Of a stretch of 64,000 nt of DNA, positions 44,882 through 53,725 are shown piece after piece (the first letter of the stretch is position 1; each line of letters begins with the position of its first letter). The stretch lies in assembly GCA_014055495.1 (NCBI GenBank), contig WIAG01000014.1, positions 1 to 64,000 on the forward strand, written 5' to 3'. The DNA comes from Nitrospira sp. CR1.2. Lineage in GTDB: Bacteria > Nitrospirota > Nitrospiria > Nitrospirales > Nitrospiraceae. A model generated the notes under the pieces. That model had not been told where the DNA came from. It ran no database searches and saw nothing but the letters and a program-made list of their open reading frames with translations. Position numbers and translations under genes: made by a program.

Positions 44882-45781
44882 TTATCCCTGTGCGCGCTCC
44901 TTGAACGTCAGTTCCGCCACGGCCGATTTGTCCATCTCTCCCTTGCCGATCGCGATCAATCGCCGATATTGCTCATAGGTGGCCTTGGCCAGCGGGAGGT
45001 CCAATCCGACCTGTTCGGCCAAGGCACAGGCGATGCCTGAGTCTTTCGCAGCGTGGGCCGCAGAAAAATAACAGTCGTGTGCACGATGCTGCATGTCTTC
45101 ACCGTCGGTTTCCAACACGCGGGAGTTGGCGCCGGTTTGAGAAAATACTTCGCGGAGCATGGTGAGGTCGAGGCCTAGAGCAGATCCCAGTCCGAGTCCT
45201 TCGGCCAGGGCGGCAGTATTGGCGTTCATCACCATATTCACGAGGGCCTTCACGTTGGCGGCTTCTCCGGCCGGACCGATATAGCGCAGATGTGCGCTCA
45301 AGGCGTTGAGTAATGGCCTTGCCCGCTCGAAGACGTCGGGGCGTCCGCCGCACATGAGGTAGAGTGTCCCTTGGCGAGCCTGTGTGATGCTGCTGGCCAT
45401 GCAGGCCTCAAGACACTGTCCGCCCTGTTGTTCCACCACCCTGTGGACTTCTCGTTGGAGCGCCGGGGACAGTGTGGCGCAATTGATGAAGAGCCGTCCG
45501 GTTGCCTGTCGTAAGAGGCTGTCAGGCGATTCGGTGGAGAAAATCCGGCGCATCGCCTCATCGTCCGAGACGACCGTCAGTACCGTGTTGGCGGGTTCTG
45601 CCAGACCTGCCAGGGTTGGGGCGGCTGCGCATCCCAGCTCTCGCGCCAGCGCCTGCGCGCGTGGTGCGTCGGTGTCATAGACCGACACAACGGGGTAGTG
45701 GAGTTCCTTGAGCCGTCGGGCCATGTTGGCCCCCATACGTCCTACTCCGACGATGCCGAGACGAAAGTCTGACTCTGCCAT
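44882..45781 (-). CDS. NAD(P)-dependent beta-hydroxyacid dehydrogenase (3-hydroxyisobutyrate dehydrogenase family)
   Basis: 299 residues. The Rossmann motif LGIVGVGRMGANMARRL, the substrate-binding block at CLEACMASSITQARQGTLYLMCGG, and the catalytic lysine in EAANVKALVNMVMNAN define the family (3-hydroxyisobutyrate, tartronate semialdehyde, glyoxylate or succinic semialdehyde reductases). The exact substrate cannot be told. I chose the ATG at 45781 because GGAGG lies six bases before it. Convergent with the lipoprotein gene. Confidence 0.92.
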   Translation of the reverse strand: MAESDFRLGIVGVGRMGANMARRLKELHYPVVSVYDTDAPRAQALARELGCAAAPTLAGLAEPANTVLTVVSDDEAMRRIFSTESPDSLLRQATGRLFINCATLSPALQREVHRVVEQQGGQCLEACMASSITQARQGTLYLMCGGRPDVFERARPLLNALSAHLRYIGPAGEAANVKALVNMVMNANTAALAEGLGLGSALGLDLTMLREVFSQTGANSRVLETDGEDMQHRAHDCYFSAAHAAKDSGIACALAEQVGLDLPLAKATYEQYRRLIAIGKGEMDKSAVAELTFKERAQG

Positions 45782-45919
45782 GCATGACCTCCTGGAAAAC
45801 CTGCTGCTCTTGTCGGCGCGGAAGTGTACCATAGTCGCTTCTGATGCAGATATCCTGATGCGTGACGGTGTCGGGCCATCAGCATCGTGCGTGCACGGTG
45901 GAGGCGAGGGGAGTCCGGG

Positions 45920-46153
45920 ATGCAACAGGCGATCATCGGGTATCATCAAGACGAAGAGGGCCACTGGGTCGCAGACCTCCGCTGCGGGCATGGCCAGCAT
46001 GTGCGCCATCAGCCGCCGCTGACGAGTCGCCCGTGGGTGTTGACGGCGGAGGGGCGGCGAGGGTTTCTCGGCACTGAGCTCAATTGTAAGAAGTGCGAAG
46101 AGGGAGGGGATGGGTACAGCCCCACCGAGTCCCTGTCCAAAGGGACCCGGTAG
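45920..46153 (+). CDS. DUF3565-family small protein
   Basis: 77 residues. GYHQDEEGHWVADLRCGHGQHVRHQPP, then RPWVLTAEGR and LNCKKCEEG, match my memory of the DUF3565 family: a cytoplasmic protein with a C/H-rich patch (CGHGQHVRH, CKKC) that probably binds a metal. Function unknown. GGGAG lies six bases before the ATG at 45920, which sets the start over an ATG at 45887. It is divergent from the dehydrogenase gene. Confidence 0.82.
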   Translation: MQQAIIGYHQDEEGHWVADLRCGHGQHVRHQPPLTSRPWVLTAEGRRGFLGTELNCKKCEEGGDGYSPTESLSKGTR

Positions 46154-46216
46154 AGCCGACGCCGATTTGCGGGATGTCGTGGGCGGGATGCCGGACCCTG
46201 CAACGCTGCGGGGATT

Positions 46217-47044
46217 CTAGGCCCAAATCCAATTCAACAACGACGAGAACCAGCCGGTCACACTGGAGAACCAGGAGTCTTCCTGCGGGGCTGTGGCTGT
46301 CGCGGGACGAGGGGCCGCCGGAGCCACTGGTGCCTGAGCCACCTGTGCCGGTGCCGGCGAAGGCGCAGGTGGCGCAACGGTCGGCGCCGGCTGCGGTACG
46401 GTCGTGGCCGGGGCGAGGTTCGCAGCCGTTGGGGCAGACGTCTGGGTTGGAGTTGCCGCAGGGGCCGGCGAGGCCGTCGAGGATTCAGCCGGGCTTGGTT
46501 GCGGTGTCAGCACTGCGACTATCGGCGGCGCCGGCTGCACATGATCAATCATCGTCGCATGCGCGTCCGTCGGAGCTTCGACAGGAGCCATGGTCTGCTC
46601 ACGCTCGGCAGTCAGCGCCTCCAACCGTTTCTCGAGTCGCTTTGTCTCGCCGATTTCCTTCACCATCGCCTGATGCCGGGCGCGTAGTGCGGCGATGTTG
46701 TGTTCCAGGAGCGCCAGTTTGGCCTGGTTGGCCTTGTGGATCTGATCATAGGACGCCTGAATCTGCTTCAGCTCGCTCTTGAGCGCGGCAAGGGCGCGTT
46801 CATCATGCTGGTTCGCGAGATGGGCCTCCTCCCGTTGTTGCTCCAGCTCCTTGATGTCCGACTGGATCTGGGCCAGTTCATTGGCCCTCGTGTTCACTTC
46901 CTGCTTGGCGGCGTCGTAGGTCCGTGGTGAGACACAGCCTCCCAACATCAACGCAACGCTTCCCACGATACAGCAGAGGGTGATGGCTCGGGGAGTCAGG
47001 GCTGAGGGGTTCGCTGCTCGTGAAGATGGGGTCATTGGTTGCAT
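46217..47044 (-). CDS. Lipoprotein with periplasmic coiled coil and Pro/Ala-rich tail
   Basis: 275 residues. Signal and lipobox LGGC (Cys at about 37). A long coiled coil (about 40-150) with many Glu, Lys and Gln is followed by a Pro/Ala/Thr low-complexity region (about 155-250) and an aromatic C-terminus (WFSSVTGWFSSLLNWIWA). The layout suggests an envelope spacer or a wall-bound protein. GAGAGGA precedes the ATG. The 175 bp upstream are AT-richer than the surroundings and may hold its promoter, but no clear hexamer pair is seen. Confidence 0.78.
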   Translation of the reverse strand: MQPMTPSSRAANPSALTPRAITLCCIVGSVALMLGGCVSPRTYDAAKQEVNTRANELAQIQSDIKELEQQREEAHLANQHDERALAALKSELKQIQASYDQIHKANQAKLALLEHNIAALRARHQAMVKEIGETKRLEKRLEALTAEREQTMAPVEAPTDAHATMIDHVQPAPPIVAVLTPQPSPAESSTASPAPAATPTQTSAPTAANLAPATTVPQPAPTVAPPAPSPAPAQVAQAPVAPAAPRPATATAPQEDSWFSSVTGWFSSLLNWIWA

Positions 47045-47219
47045 GGGACGTTCCTCTCAGGTGCGTAGAGTGGCAGTCTCTGCGTCGGGTGGCTCGCTCT
47101 GTGCGAAGCCACTGTGCCTAAGGTAATTTTTCAGAAAAGGGGAAAAACGGCAAAATATTTCGGGAAACGTGCAGCCGGTTGTCTGGGGCGGGAGAGGGAG
47201 CGTGCGTCCGGTCGGACGC

Positions 47220-48320
47220 CTATTCAATGATGATGGTGCCTGCCGGGGACGGCGTCTCCATCGCCAGACCTGATTCCTGCCAGGGCTGCAGGTGAGGGCC
47301 ACTGTACCGATAGCCACCGGCGACGGGATCGGTGGAGAGGAGGAGCGGGGTATCGAGATCGAGCACCTCAAAGCCGCCCATTCCCAGCACGAGGCTGAAC
47401 GAGCAGCCCATGGCAATACGAGTTTCCAACATTCCTCCGACCATGAGACGGAGGCCGATCGAGCGAGTGAAGGCGGCGATGCGCCGCGCTTCGATCACGC
47501 CGGTTTTCATGATCTTGATGTTGATGTAGTCGGCGGCCTGCATTTCGACGACCCGGCGCGCATCGTCCAACGATCGTACGGACTCGTCTGCCGCCACGGG
47601 AATGCCGGTCAAATGCCGGATTGCCTGGAGTCCTTCGAGATCAGCCCGTGCGACCGGTTGTTCAAGCAGGACCAGTCGACCTCCGAATGCCTTCACTCCG
47701 CCGGCGAACCGAAGGCAGTCTTCACGGGAAAATCCTTGATTCCCGTCACCCATGAAACTGACGCCTGGGAGCGCCTCGTGCACAGCGCGGAGTCGGCGGA
47801 TGTCTTCTTCCACGTCGGTTCCCACCTTCATTTTGAACAGGCGGAATCCTCGTCCATGCCAGGCGCGTGACAGGGCTACCGTCTTCTCCAGACTGCAGAT
47901 AGGAATGGTGATGTCGGTTTCATGGGCACGAATCTCCGCCGCACCCCACAGCCGCCAGAGTGGGACGCCCTGTGACCGGCAATAGGCATCCAGTACGGCG
48001 GTTTCCAGTCCGCAGCGGGCGGCTGGTTGGAGGGGGGCCTGTTCTGTGAGTCGATCGGCAAGCGATTCGTAGTCGGCAGCCGATCGGCCGATCATGGCGC
48101 GGGCGAGTTGTGTCGCGGCGGCAATGCAGGTGGGGCGATCTTCCCCGCCGACTTCCGGAAACGGCGCCGCTTCCCCGAGGCCTTGAGCCCCGTCACGCAG
48201 CGTGACTCGGATGAACAGGTTTTCTGCCGTCACTCGTGCGCCGGTGGCGACGACAAACGGATCCGTGACCGGAATATCGACCGGCCACATCTCGATGCGT
48301 TGTATGGTGTGGGCGTTCAC
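47220..48320 (-). CDS. Enolase-superfamily dipeptide epimerase
   Basis: 366 residues. The muconate-lactonising-enzyme fold shows the second-sphere lysines in LFKMKVGTD (KxK), metal ligands in FMGDGNQGF (D), LEQPV (E) and ADESV (D/E), and the opposite lysine in NIKIMKTG. This pattern fits L-Ala-D/L-Glu epimerases and relatives, which recycle murein peptides; the exact dipeptide is not determined. It lies 28 bp after the sulfite-oxidase-fold gene on the same strand. Confidence 0.9.
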   Translation of the reverse strand: MNAHTIQRIEMWPVDIPVTDPFVVATGARVTAENLFIRVTLRDGAQGLGEAAPFPEVGGEDRPTCIAAATQLARAMIGRSAADYESLADRLTEQAPLQPAARCGLETAVLDAYCRSQGVPLWRLWGAAEIRAHETDITIPICSLEKTVALSRAWHGRGFRLFKMKVGTDVEEDIRRLRAVHEALPGVSFMGDGNQGFSREDCLRFAGGVKAFGGRLVLLEQPVARADLEGLQAIRHLTGIPVAADESVRSLDDARRVVEMQAADYINIKIMKTGVIEARRIAAFTRSIGLRLMVGGMLETRIAMGCSFSLVLGMGGFEVLDLDTPLLLSTDPVAGGYRYSGPHLQPWQESGLAMETPSPAGTIIIE

Positions 48321-48348
48321 GGCCTCTGCTGCATTCGTGACGAATTCT

Positions 48349-48993
48349 TCATCCGTACCGGTCGTTTTTCCAGGGGAAGGCGGTATTGGAGTAGCCCCGG
48401 ACTTCCCAGAATCCCTTCTCGTCCTGTTCTGAAAACGTGATCTCCTTGATCCACTTCGCGCCCTTCCAGGCGTAGCGCTTCGGGACGATCATCCGGACAG
48501 GGCCGCCATGTTCCTTCGTGAGTGGCCGTCCGTTCCATTTGTAGGTGAGCAACACGTCATCATCCTGACAGGCACTCAGAGGCAAATTGGTGGTGTAGTC
48601 GTCGTACGACTTGAACAACACGAATCGAGCGGCAGCCAGCGGTTGAACAACGGTCATCAGCTGTTTGAAACTCACCCCTTCCCATGCATTGTCGTAGCGA
48701 CTCCAGGAGGTCACGCAGTGGAAGTCGGAGATGTCCTTGAACTGCGGTTGGGCGAGAAAATCCGCCCATGTCCAGGTGACCGTCGTGGTGACGGCGCCCC
48801 CGATGGTCAGTCTCCAATCCTCCAGGGCAATCTCCGGCTTGTGCCCGAGGTCCAGTACCGGCCAGGTTTCTACCAGATGCTGACCGGGTGGAAGCCGATC
48901 GTCCCCCTCATAAAACACCTCACGCTCTTCCCCACCGCGGCGAGCCCTGGCCCACTGCTCCTTGCTCTTGGTCAAACGGTCATTCTGATCCAT
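48349..48993 (-). CDS. Sulfite-oxidase-fold molybdopterin oxidoreductase, cytoplasmic
   Basis: 214 residues. Contains DFHCVTSWSRYDNAWEGVSF, with the molybdenum-ligand cysteine, and GGPVRMIVPKRYAWKGAKWIKEI, both typical of the YedY/MsrP-like catalytic domain. No Tat signal or dimerisation domain is present, so it is the short cytoplasmic subtype. AGGAGG precedes the ATG at 48993, which rules out the longer frame. The electron acceptor is unknown. Confidence 0.9.
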   Translation of the reverse strand: MDQNDRLTKSKEQWARARRGGEEREVFYEGDDRLPPGQHLVETWPVLDLGHKPEIALEDWRLTIGGAVTTTVTWTWADFLAQPQFKDISDFHCVTSWSRYDNAWEGVSFKQLMTVVQPLAAARFVLFKSYDDYTTNLPLSACQDDDVLLTYKWNGRPLTKEHGGPVRMIVPKRYAWKGAKWIKEITFSEQDEKGFWEVRGYSNTAFPWKNDRYG

Positions 48994-49239
48994 ACCCAGC
49001 CTCCTCGGTTCACAGAGTAGGGCAAGTGGGCCTGGTCTGACAAGGGCAGAGGGGTTGAGAGCCAGACACCACGATACCCGGCCAATGACGAAGGCTGCTG
49101 GGTGACCGTCGCGGAACGTTTCAGTGCAAATCGTTGGAAGTCTTGATCTGTACGTGTGAGAGATGCGGATGGTATAGGCGGAAGGGCACCCCTGGCTGCG
49201 GAAGGCCATGGGGCAACCGGGTGGCAGGAGGAAGGAGCG

Positions 49240-49389
49240 TCAGGCGTGGAGCCTGGTCTCTCGTTCGCACCAGCGTTGTGGGCGCATCAACGTCCCCAGC
49301 GCGGCGATGGCACAAATCGTCGCCAGGAGGACGAAGCTTGCTATGAGGAAAAATCCACCTTTCATATCGTGTACCGAGAGCGGTCCCAT
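49240..49389 (-). CDS. Very small predicted membrane protein
   Basis: 49 residues: MGPLSVHDMKGG, a single hydrophobic helix (about 11-34) and a basic tail ending RETRLHA. GGGGGT lies six bases before the ATG at 49389. It is 36 bp downstream of another small gene on the same strand and may be cotranscribed. The flanking 48994-49239 shows nothing else. Confidence 0.45.
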   Translation of the reverse strand: MGPLSVHDMKGGFFLIASFVLLATICAIAALGTLMRPQRWCERETRLHA

Positions 49390-49425
49390 GACGTCACCCC
49401 CTGCTATGATGCAAGTGTACCACCA

Positions 49426-49626
49426 TCACTCCGTGCGCCAACCGCAGCTGCAACGCCATGATTCTTCGGGTGAATTTTTTCTCAGGCGTGAACTGCAGTG
49501 CGGGCAAGGGCGCATCCACACATGTGAGGTGGTCTCGTAGCCGGGGTGGGAGCTGCAGGTCTGCTGCGAAACCGAATGTGTCGTCGGCATAGCAGGGTCC
49601 AGAAGATCGATTAGTGTGACAACCAT
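49426..49626 (-). CDS. Small protein with C-terminal zinc-ribbon-like motif
   Basis: 66 residues. The last 30 hold CPHC and CSCG separated by 14 residues, resembling one half or a short form of a zinc ribbon. The N-terminus (MVVTLIDLLDP) is non-polar but too short to span a membrane. GGAGG seven bases before the ATG at 49626 strongly supports translation. Function unknown. The 249 bp upstream to the TVP38/DedA-type gene contain no other feature I can support. Confidence 0.55.
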   Translation of the reverse strand: MVVTLIDLLDPAMPTTHSVSQQTCSSHPGYETTSHVWMRPCPHCSSRLRKNSPEESWRCSCGWRTE

Positions 49627-49875
49627 GACATTACCTCCTCTCACCCTCTGGCTTCAAGAGATCTTTCGGAAGTAGAAGATGGGTACTTGAGGGGCATCAG
49701 CGGTCGATGGGAACGATGAGGCGTCGGCAATCTATTTTCCCAGGCCATCCGTAAACCGATCTGTGTCGTGACGAGTCGCAAGTCTCTTTGTAAGGTCGCT
49801 CACATTCTTTCAACCGAACGGGGTGTATGGTCGATTCAGGTGAGCGAACGATTGACACATGAATGAGGGGACACC

Positions 49876-50622
49876 ATGATAGCGATCCAGAACGCAATGA
49901 CCACTTCTGCAGAATCGTCCGCAGCGTCGAAGAATGCCGGCCTCAGCAAATGGCTGGTGGGGCTTTCCGTCGGTCTCGGCATCGCGGCCTTCTTCTATCT
50001 CGATCTCGGCCGGTATTTGTCTCTGGATGGACTCAAATCCAACCGGGATCATTTGCTCGCGTTCACGGACGCAAACTATACCCTGGCTGTGGCCCTGTTC
50101 ATCGTTGCCTATTGCGTTGTCGTCGGGCTGTCGTTGCCCGGCGGGGCGATCATGACCCTGGCCGGAGGATTTCTGTTCGGCAGTGTGTGGGGCACCCTCT
50201 ATGTCAATGTCGGAGCGACCGTGGGGGCGACTCTGGCCTTTCTGGTGGCGCGGTATCTGTTGCGAGATTGGGTGGAGCGGAAATTCGGGAGCCGCTTGGG
50301 GGCGATCCAAGACGGGTTTGCCAGGAACGCGTTCAGCTATTTGGTGACTCTGCGTCTGATTCCTTTGTTTCCATTCTTCCTGGTGAATATGGTGTCCGGC
50401 CTCACACGAGTCTCTGTCGGGACGTATGTGGCCGCCACGTCCTTGGGGATCATTCCGGGCAGTTTTGTGTTCGCCTATGCCGGGCGCCAGCTGGGGACGA
50501 TCAATTCACTGAAGGAAATCGTCTCTCCGAATGTGTTGTTGGCCTTTACGCTCCTGGGCATTCTGGCGCTGGTTCCCATCTTGTACAAAAAAATTACCGG
50601 CAAGACGACGTCGGTCGTATGA
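49876..50622 (+). CDS. TVP38/TMEM64 (DedA-superfamily) membrane protein
   Basis: 248 residues with about six membrane helices. The family block runs from PGGAIMTLAGGFLFG through ATVGATLAFLVARYL, and FSYLVTLRLIPLFPFFLVN precedes a re-entrant segment. Members act as lipid scramblases or flippases or in membrane homeostasis. GAGGGGA lies before the ATG. It stands alone between minus-strand genes. Confidence 0.92.
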   Translation: MIAIQNAMTTSAESSAASKNAGLSKWLVGLSVGLGIAAFFYLDLGRYLSLDGLKSNRDHLLAFTDANYTLAVALFIVAYCVVVGLSLPGGAIMTLAGGFLFGSVWGTLYVNVGATVGATLAFLVARYLLRDWVERKFGSRLGAIQDGFARNAFSYLVTLRLIPLFPFFLVNMVSGLTRVSVGTYVAATSLGIIPGSFVFAYAGRQLGTINSLKEIVSPNVLLAFTLLGILALVPILYKKITGKTTSVV

Positions 50623-50689
50623 GCGCCCGGGAGGGGCCGTCATAGAGACCGCGCGAATGCTCTCATTAGGAGTTCGCTGTAGCTGCGAG

Positions 50690-51091
50690 TTATTGGATGG
50701 AGTTTGCGAAGCCGCCATGAGTGATTTCCGCTCGAATGCGGTCGCCGACTTTCTTGTCGCCGCGAAGATGTTTGGTTCCCGGCCCGAAATGCACCGTCAT
50801 TTGTCGGCCGTCATAGTCTTCGACCGTGTAAGTCTCGCCGTGAATCTCCTTGACGGTACCGCCGACGGTCTTCCAGGCGACTCCGGGCTTGGAGTCAGGC
50901 TGTCCGGGTCTGGGCAACGGGGAGTGCTCGGGGGCCGATGCCGGATGTGAGGCTGCCGCGGTGGTAGTTCGATGATTCGAATCTTTTCCGGCTTTCTGCT
51001 TGTCCTTCGCTGATGCCGGCGCTGCGACCAGAGCGACGACCAGGATGGCCGCGATGATGGTGAATGTTGAAGGCCGGAGTCTGGGGTTCAT
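50690..51091 (-). CDS. Hypothetical exported protein with OB-like domain
   Basis: 133 residues. Signal peptide (about 9-28, ASAKD), a polar Ser/Pro/Lys linker, and a small beta domain: GTVKEIHGETYTVEDYDGRQMTVHF and VGDRIRAEI in outline. It is similar in layout to the protein at 19902-20411 and probably an OB-like fold. AAGGAGG lies before the ATG. Divergent from the radical SAM gene. No function recognised. Confidence 0.75.
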   Translation of the reverse strand: MNPRLRPSTFTIIAAILVVALVAAPASAKDKQKAGKDSNHRTTTAAASHPASAPEHSPLPRPGQPDSKPGVAWKTVGGTVKEIHGETYTVEDYDGRQMTVHFGPGTKHLRGDKKVGDRIRAEITHGGFANSIQ

Positions 51092-51289
51092 AAGAATCCT
51101 CCTTGGGGTGGATCATCTGTCCTGTCGAGATGTGCTCAGCAAACTGTGTGCCCGGGAAAGCGCGGCCTGCAGTGTAGAAACGCTCGGATTGCTCTCGATT
51201 GTGGCTCATTGACTGAGTAGGAAATGGCGGAGGAGGGAAGAGGTGACACCACGTGTTCAAATATGCTCAGGCCGACTAGTGGCATTGCG

Positions 51290-52288
51290 ATGACGATGAA
51301 GCACCTGTTGCCTATGATGGTCGACCGTGCGCGGCCCTTGACCAATCTGATGCGGGGGCGGCCGGTCCTGGCCACGTTTCAGGTCACCCTGCGTTGCAAC
51401 TCCGCTTGCGGATATTGCGATCTCCCCTTGAACCAGGGGCGGTACGAGCTGACGCGGGAAGAGGTCCGGGGCATTTTTGGGCAGCTCTATCAGGAGGGAA
51501 TCCGATTTGTGCTCGTTCAGGGTGGAGAACCGCTGCTGCGCACGGACCTTGTCGACATCCTGTCGGACCTGTGTTCGCTGGGATTGCGGCCCACTGTCAT
51601 CACAAATGGGACCAAGCTTACTGCCGACCTCGTCGCACGGTTTGCCTCGCTGCGCCTTCCCCTGTCGATCAGCTTGGACACGCTCGATCGTACGCGTTAC
51701 CGGCTGATTCGCGGGGCTGATCAGTTACCCCAGGTCTTGGCCGGACTTGGTCTCCTGGCAGAGTATCCCCACTCAAAGTTTCTGACCTGCATCGCCAGCA
51801 ATGTGAATTGCGAGGACGTGCCCGACGTCGTGCGGTTCGCCAACGCACGGGGTTTCATCCCTGTCATGGGAGCCTACCATTGGAATGTCGGACTCTACGG
51901 CAAGGCGGATCCCATGTTGATGTATGATCACTCCTCGGTCGCTGGGTTGTTCGAGCGGATGCTGCAGGAGGATCTGATCCCGCCCGGGTATTTCCGGAAA
52001 TTCGTCGGCGACAGTGCCGTATGGTTGCGAGGTGGGCGGTTGGAGCCATGCGACGCCGGACGGTATAGTATCGCCGTCGATGCTTCCGGCGAGGTCTCGC
52101 CCTGTTTGGCAATGCCGTCCGTGGGGAACCTGCGGACGGTGCCGTATAGAGAGATCCTCAGTCGATTCAACCGGAGTCAGATTGACGCCTGTTCCGAGTG
52201 TTCGTCCTGCAACCGCCTGGACGGGCGTGTGGTCGGGACGATTCTCAGACATCCGATCACGGCCTGGCAAACTCCGGTGCGGTTTTAA
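51290..52288 (+). CDS. Radical SAM protein with SPASM-like C-terminus
   Basis: 332 residues from this start. CNSACGYC (C36, C40, C43) binds the radical SAM cluster, and QGGEPLLR and ITNGTKL are the usual SAM-binding strands. The C-terminal part has cysteines in EPCDAG, SPCLAM and ACSECSSC, as in SPASM/twitch domains that hold an extra cluster and modify peptides or proteins. The start is unsure: ATGs at 51224, 51263 and 51290 all lack a good ribosome site, and 51290 leaves the shortest tail before conserved sequence. First of four tightly packed genes ending at 54420. Confidence 0.88.
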   Translation: MTMKHLLPMMVDRARPLTNLMRGRPVLATFQVTLRCNSACGYCDLPLNQGRYELTREEVRGIFGQLYQEGIRFVLVQGGEPLLRTDLVDILSDLCSLGLRPTVITNGTKLTADLVARFASLRLPLSISLDTLDRTRYRLIRGADQLPQVLAGLGLLAEYPHSKFLTCIASNVNCEDVPDVVRFANARGFIPVMGAYHWNVGLYGKADPMLMYDHSSVAGLFERMLQEDLIPPGYFRKFVGDSAVWLRGGRLEPCDAGRYSIAVDASGEVSPCLAMPSVGNLRTVPYREILSRFNRSQIDACSECSSCNRLDGRVVGTILRHPITAWQTPVRF

Positions 52289-52304
52289 TCAACGAGGAAT
52301 GGTC

Positions 52305-53078
52305 ATGCGAAATATCTTGGTCGGGGTCCTCGTGATGGTGCTAGGCGGTTGCTCGTCCGTACCGACCGCGTTCACCCCTTCCGACCCGCTCCCGGCGAAG
52401 GTCCTGTCTCATCGGCTATGGCACGAGCTTCTGATCGCAGATGTGCACGACGGCGTGGTGAACTATCCCGCCATTCGCAACCGGGATCGACTTCCGTCGT
52501 ATCTGGCGCAGTTGAATCGGGTCGATCCGAACGGTTTGTCGCCTGAGGACCGCCTGGCGTTCTGGATCAATGCGTACAATGCTTTCGCCGTCTCGGGCAT
52601 CCTCGACGGGTATTCTCCGAAGACGCTGTTCGGCCGATACCGGTATTTCATTGCGCGGGAGTATATGGTTGGGGGGCAATCGCTGAATCTCTACGATTTG
52701 GAGCGGGACATTCTGATTGCGCAGTTCCACGAACCGCGCGTGCACTTCGCCATTGTGTGCGCCTCGGTGTCCTGCCCGAAACTCCAGTCGTGGGCGTTCG
52801 ACGGGCGACAGCTCGATGAGCAATTGAATCGAGCGACGATTCAGTTTGTGAACGATCCCTCGCGTAATCGGTTCGACCGATCGCGCAAAGTCGCCTCGTT
52901 GTCCATGATTTTCAAATGGTTCGCCCGCGATTTCGAAGCCCGTTCCGGAACTCTCCTTGGTTTCGTCGGGACATATCTGCAGGACGAGTCGCTGAAGCAG
53001 GAGCTTTTGGCTGGAGGCTATACCGTGGAGTTTCTCGACTACGATTGGAATCTCAACGGCCCGCCTCCGCACGACTGA
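52305..53078 (+). CDS. DUF547-family lipoprotein
   Basis: 257 residues. Lipobox LGGC (Cys at about 15). The DUF547 core has LAFWINAYNAFAVSGIL, SLNLYDLERDIL, HFAIVCASVSCPKL and SMIFKWFARDF; it contains two nearby cysteines and is of unknown biochemical function. GAGGA lies before the ATG at 52305, 16 bp after the radical SAM stop. The DUF547 domain is complete. Confidence 0.9.
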   Translation: MRNILVGVLVMVLGGCSSVPTAFTPSDPLPAKVLSHRLWHELLIADVHDGVVNYPAIRNRDRLPSYLAQLNRVDPNGLSPEDRLAFWINAYNAFAVSGILDGYSPKTLFGRYRYFIAREYMVGGQSLNLYDLERDILIAQFHEPRVHFAIVCASVSCPKLQSWAFDGRQLDEQLNRATIQFVNDPSRNRFDRSRKVASLSMIFKWFARDFEARSGTLLGFVGTYLQDESLKQELLAGGYTVEFLDYDWNLNGPPPHD

Positions 53079-53089
53079 GGGAGATGTCT

Positions 53090-53725
53090 ATGGTGGTGCT
53101 GCCCGGTGAACGTGTTCCGATTGCCCGATTGCTCGCGTTCCTCGAATACGGCGAGCGGATGGCACATGGTTGTGCGCAGAGCCAAGCGGTGTTGGCACCC
53201 GACGCGAAGGAGCGGCGATTCTTGACGACCCAGGCCAGGCAGGAGGCGATGCACGCGATGGTGTTTCGCGGCGCAATTGCGTGGCTTGCACCGCGTCATC
53301 TCGGGGACGTGCCGTTCTTGCCGGCCTTGGAAGCCTATCGACGCCTCCTCACGGAGGCGCTAGAGCGGGGGGATTGGCTGGAAAGTCTGTTGGCCGAACA
53401 AGTGATTCTTGAGGGGCTGGGAGAAGCCATCCTGACGAGGATCGAGTGTGGCCTGGAAAAGCGGCAGGCCCCGTTTAGCCGGTTGCGCCGCGTGCTGTTG
53501 CATCAGGAAGAGGCCCATCATGAGTTCGGTCGCCGCGTATTGGAGCGGGCGATGGCGGAGGGTAGTCGGGAGCGGGAGGCTCTCCGGTTGCGATCGCAAG
53601 ACTATCTGGCCTTGACCGAATCAATGGTGCTGACGCTCTGCGATCTCTTCCACACGATTGAGGAGGACGCATCCGCCTGGGCCGCAGATGTACGTACATT
53701 CCTGCCGCCCTGGTTGACGACATGA
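53090..53725 (+). CDS. Ferritin-like di-iron protein
   Basis: 211 residues, soluble. Four long helices carry a di-iron carboxylate set: Glu in LEYGERMAH (E19 or E22), E52-x-x-H55 (QEAMHAM), E103 or E108 (LAEQVILEG) and a second ExxH at 140-144 (QEEAHHEF). The spacing fits the ferritin-like superfamily, but no named family is recognised. GGGAG six bases before the ATG at 53090 favours it over an ATG at 53084. Translation of the glycosyltransferase downstream is coupled (ATGA). Confidence 0.78.
   Translation: MVVLPGERVPIARLLAFLEYGERMAHGCAQSQAVLAPDAKERRFLTTQARQEAMHAMVFRGAIAWLAPRHLGDVPFLPALEAYRRLLTEALERGDWLESLLAEQVILEGLGEAILTRIECGLEKRQAPFSRLRRVLLHQEEAHHEFGRRVLERAMAEGSREREALRLRSQDYLALTESMVLTLCDLFHTIEEDASAWAADVRTFLPPWLTT

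Noticed and set aside
49206-49540. Plus-strand frame (49206-49540) in the region of small genes
   Set aside because: It has no clear ribosome site, is low in complexity and overlaps two minus-strand small genes with much better initiation signals.
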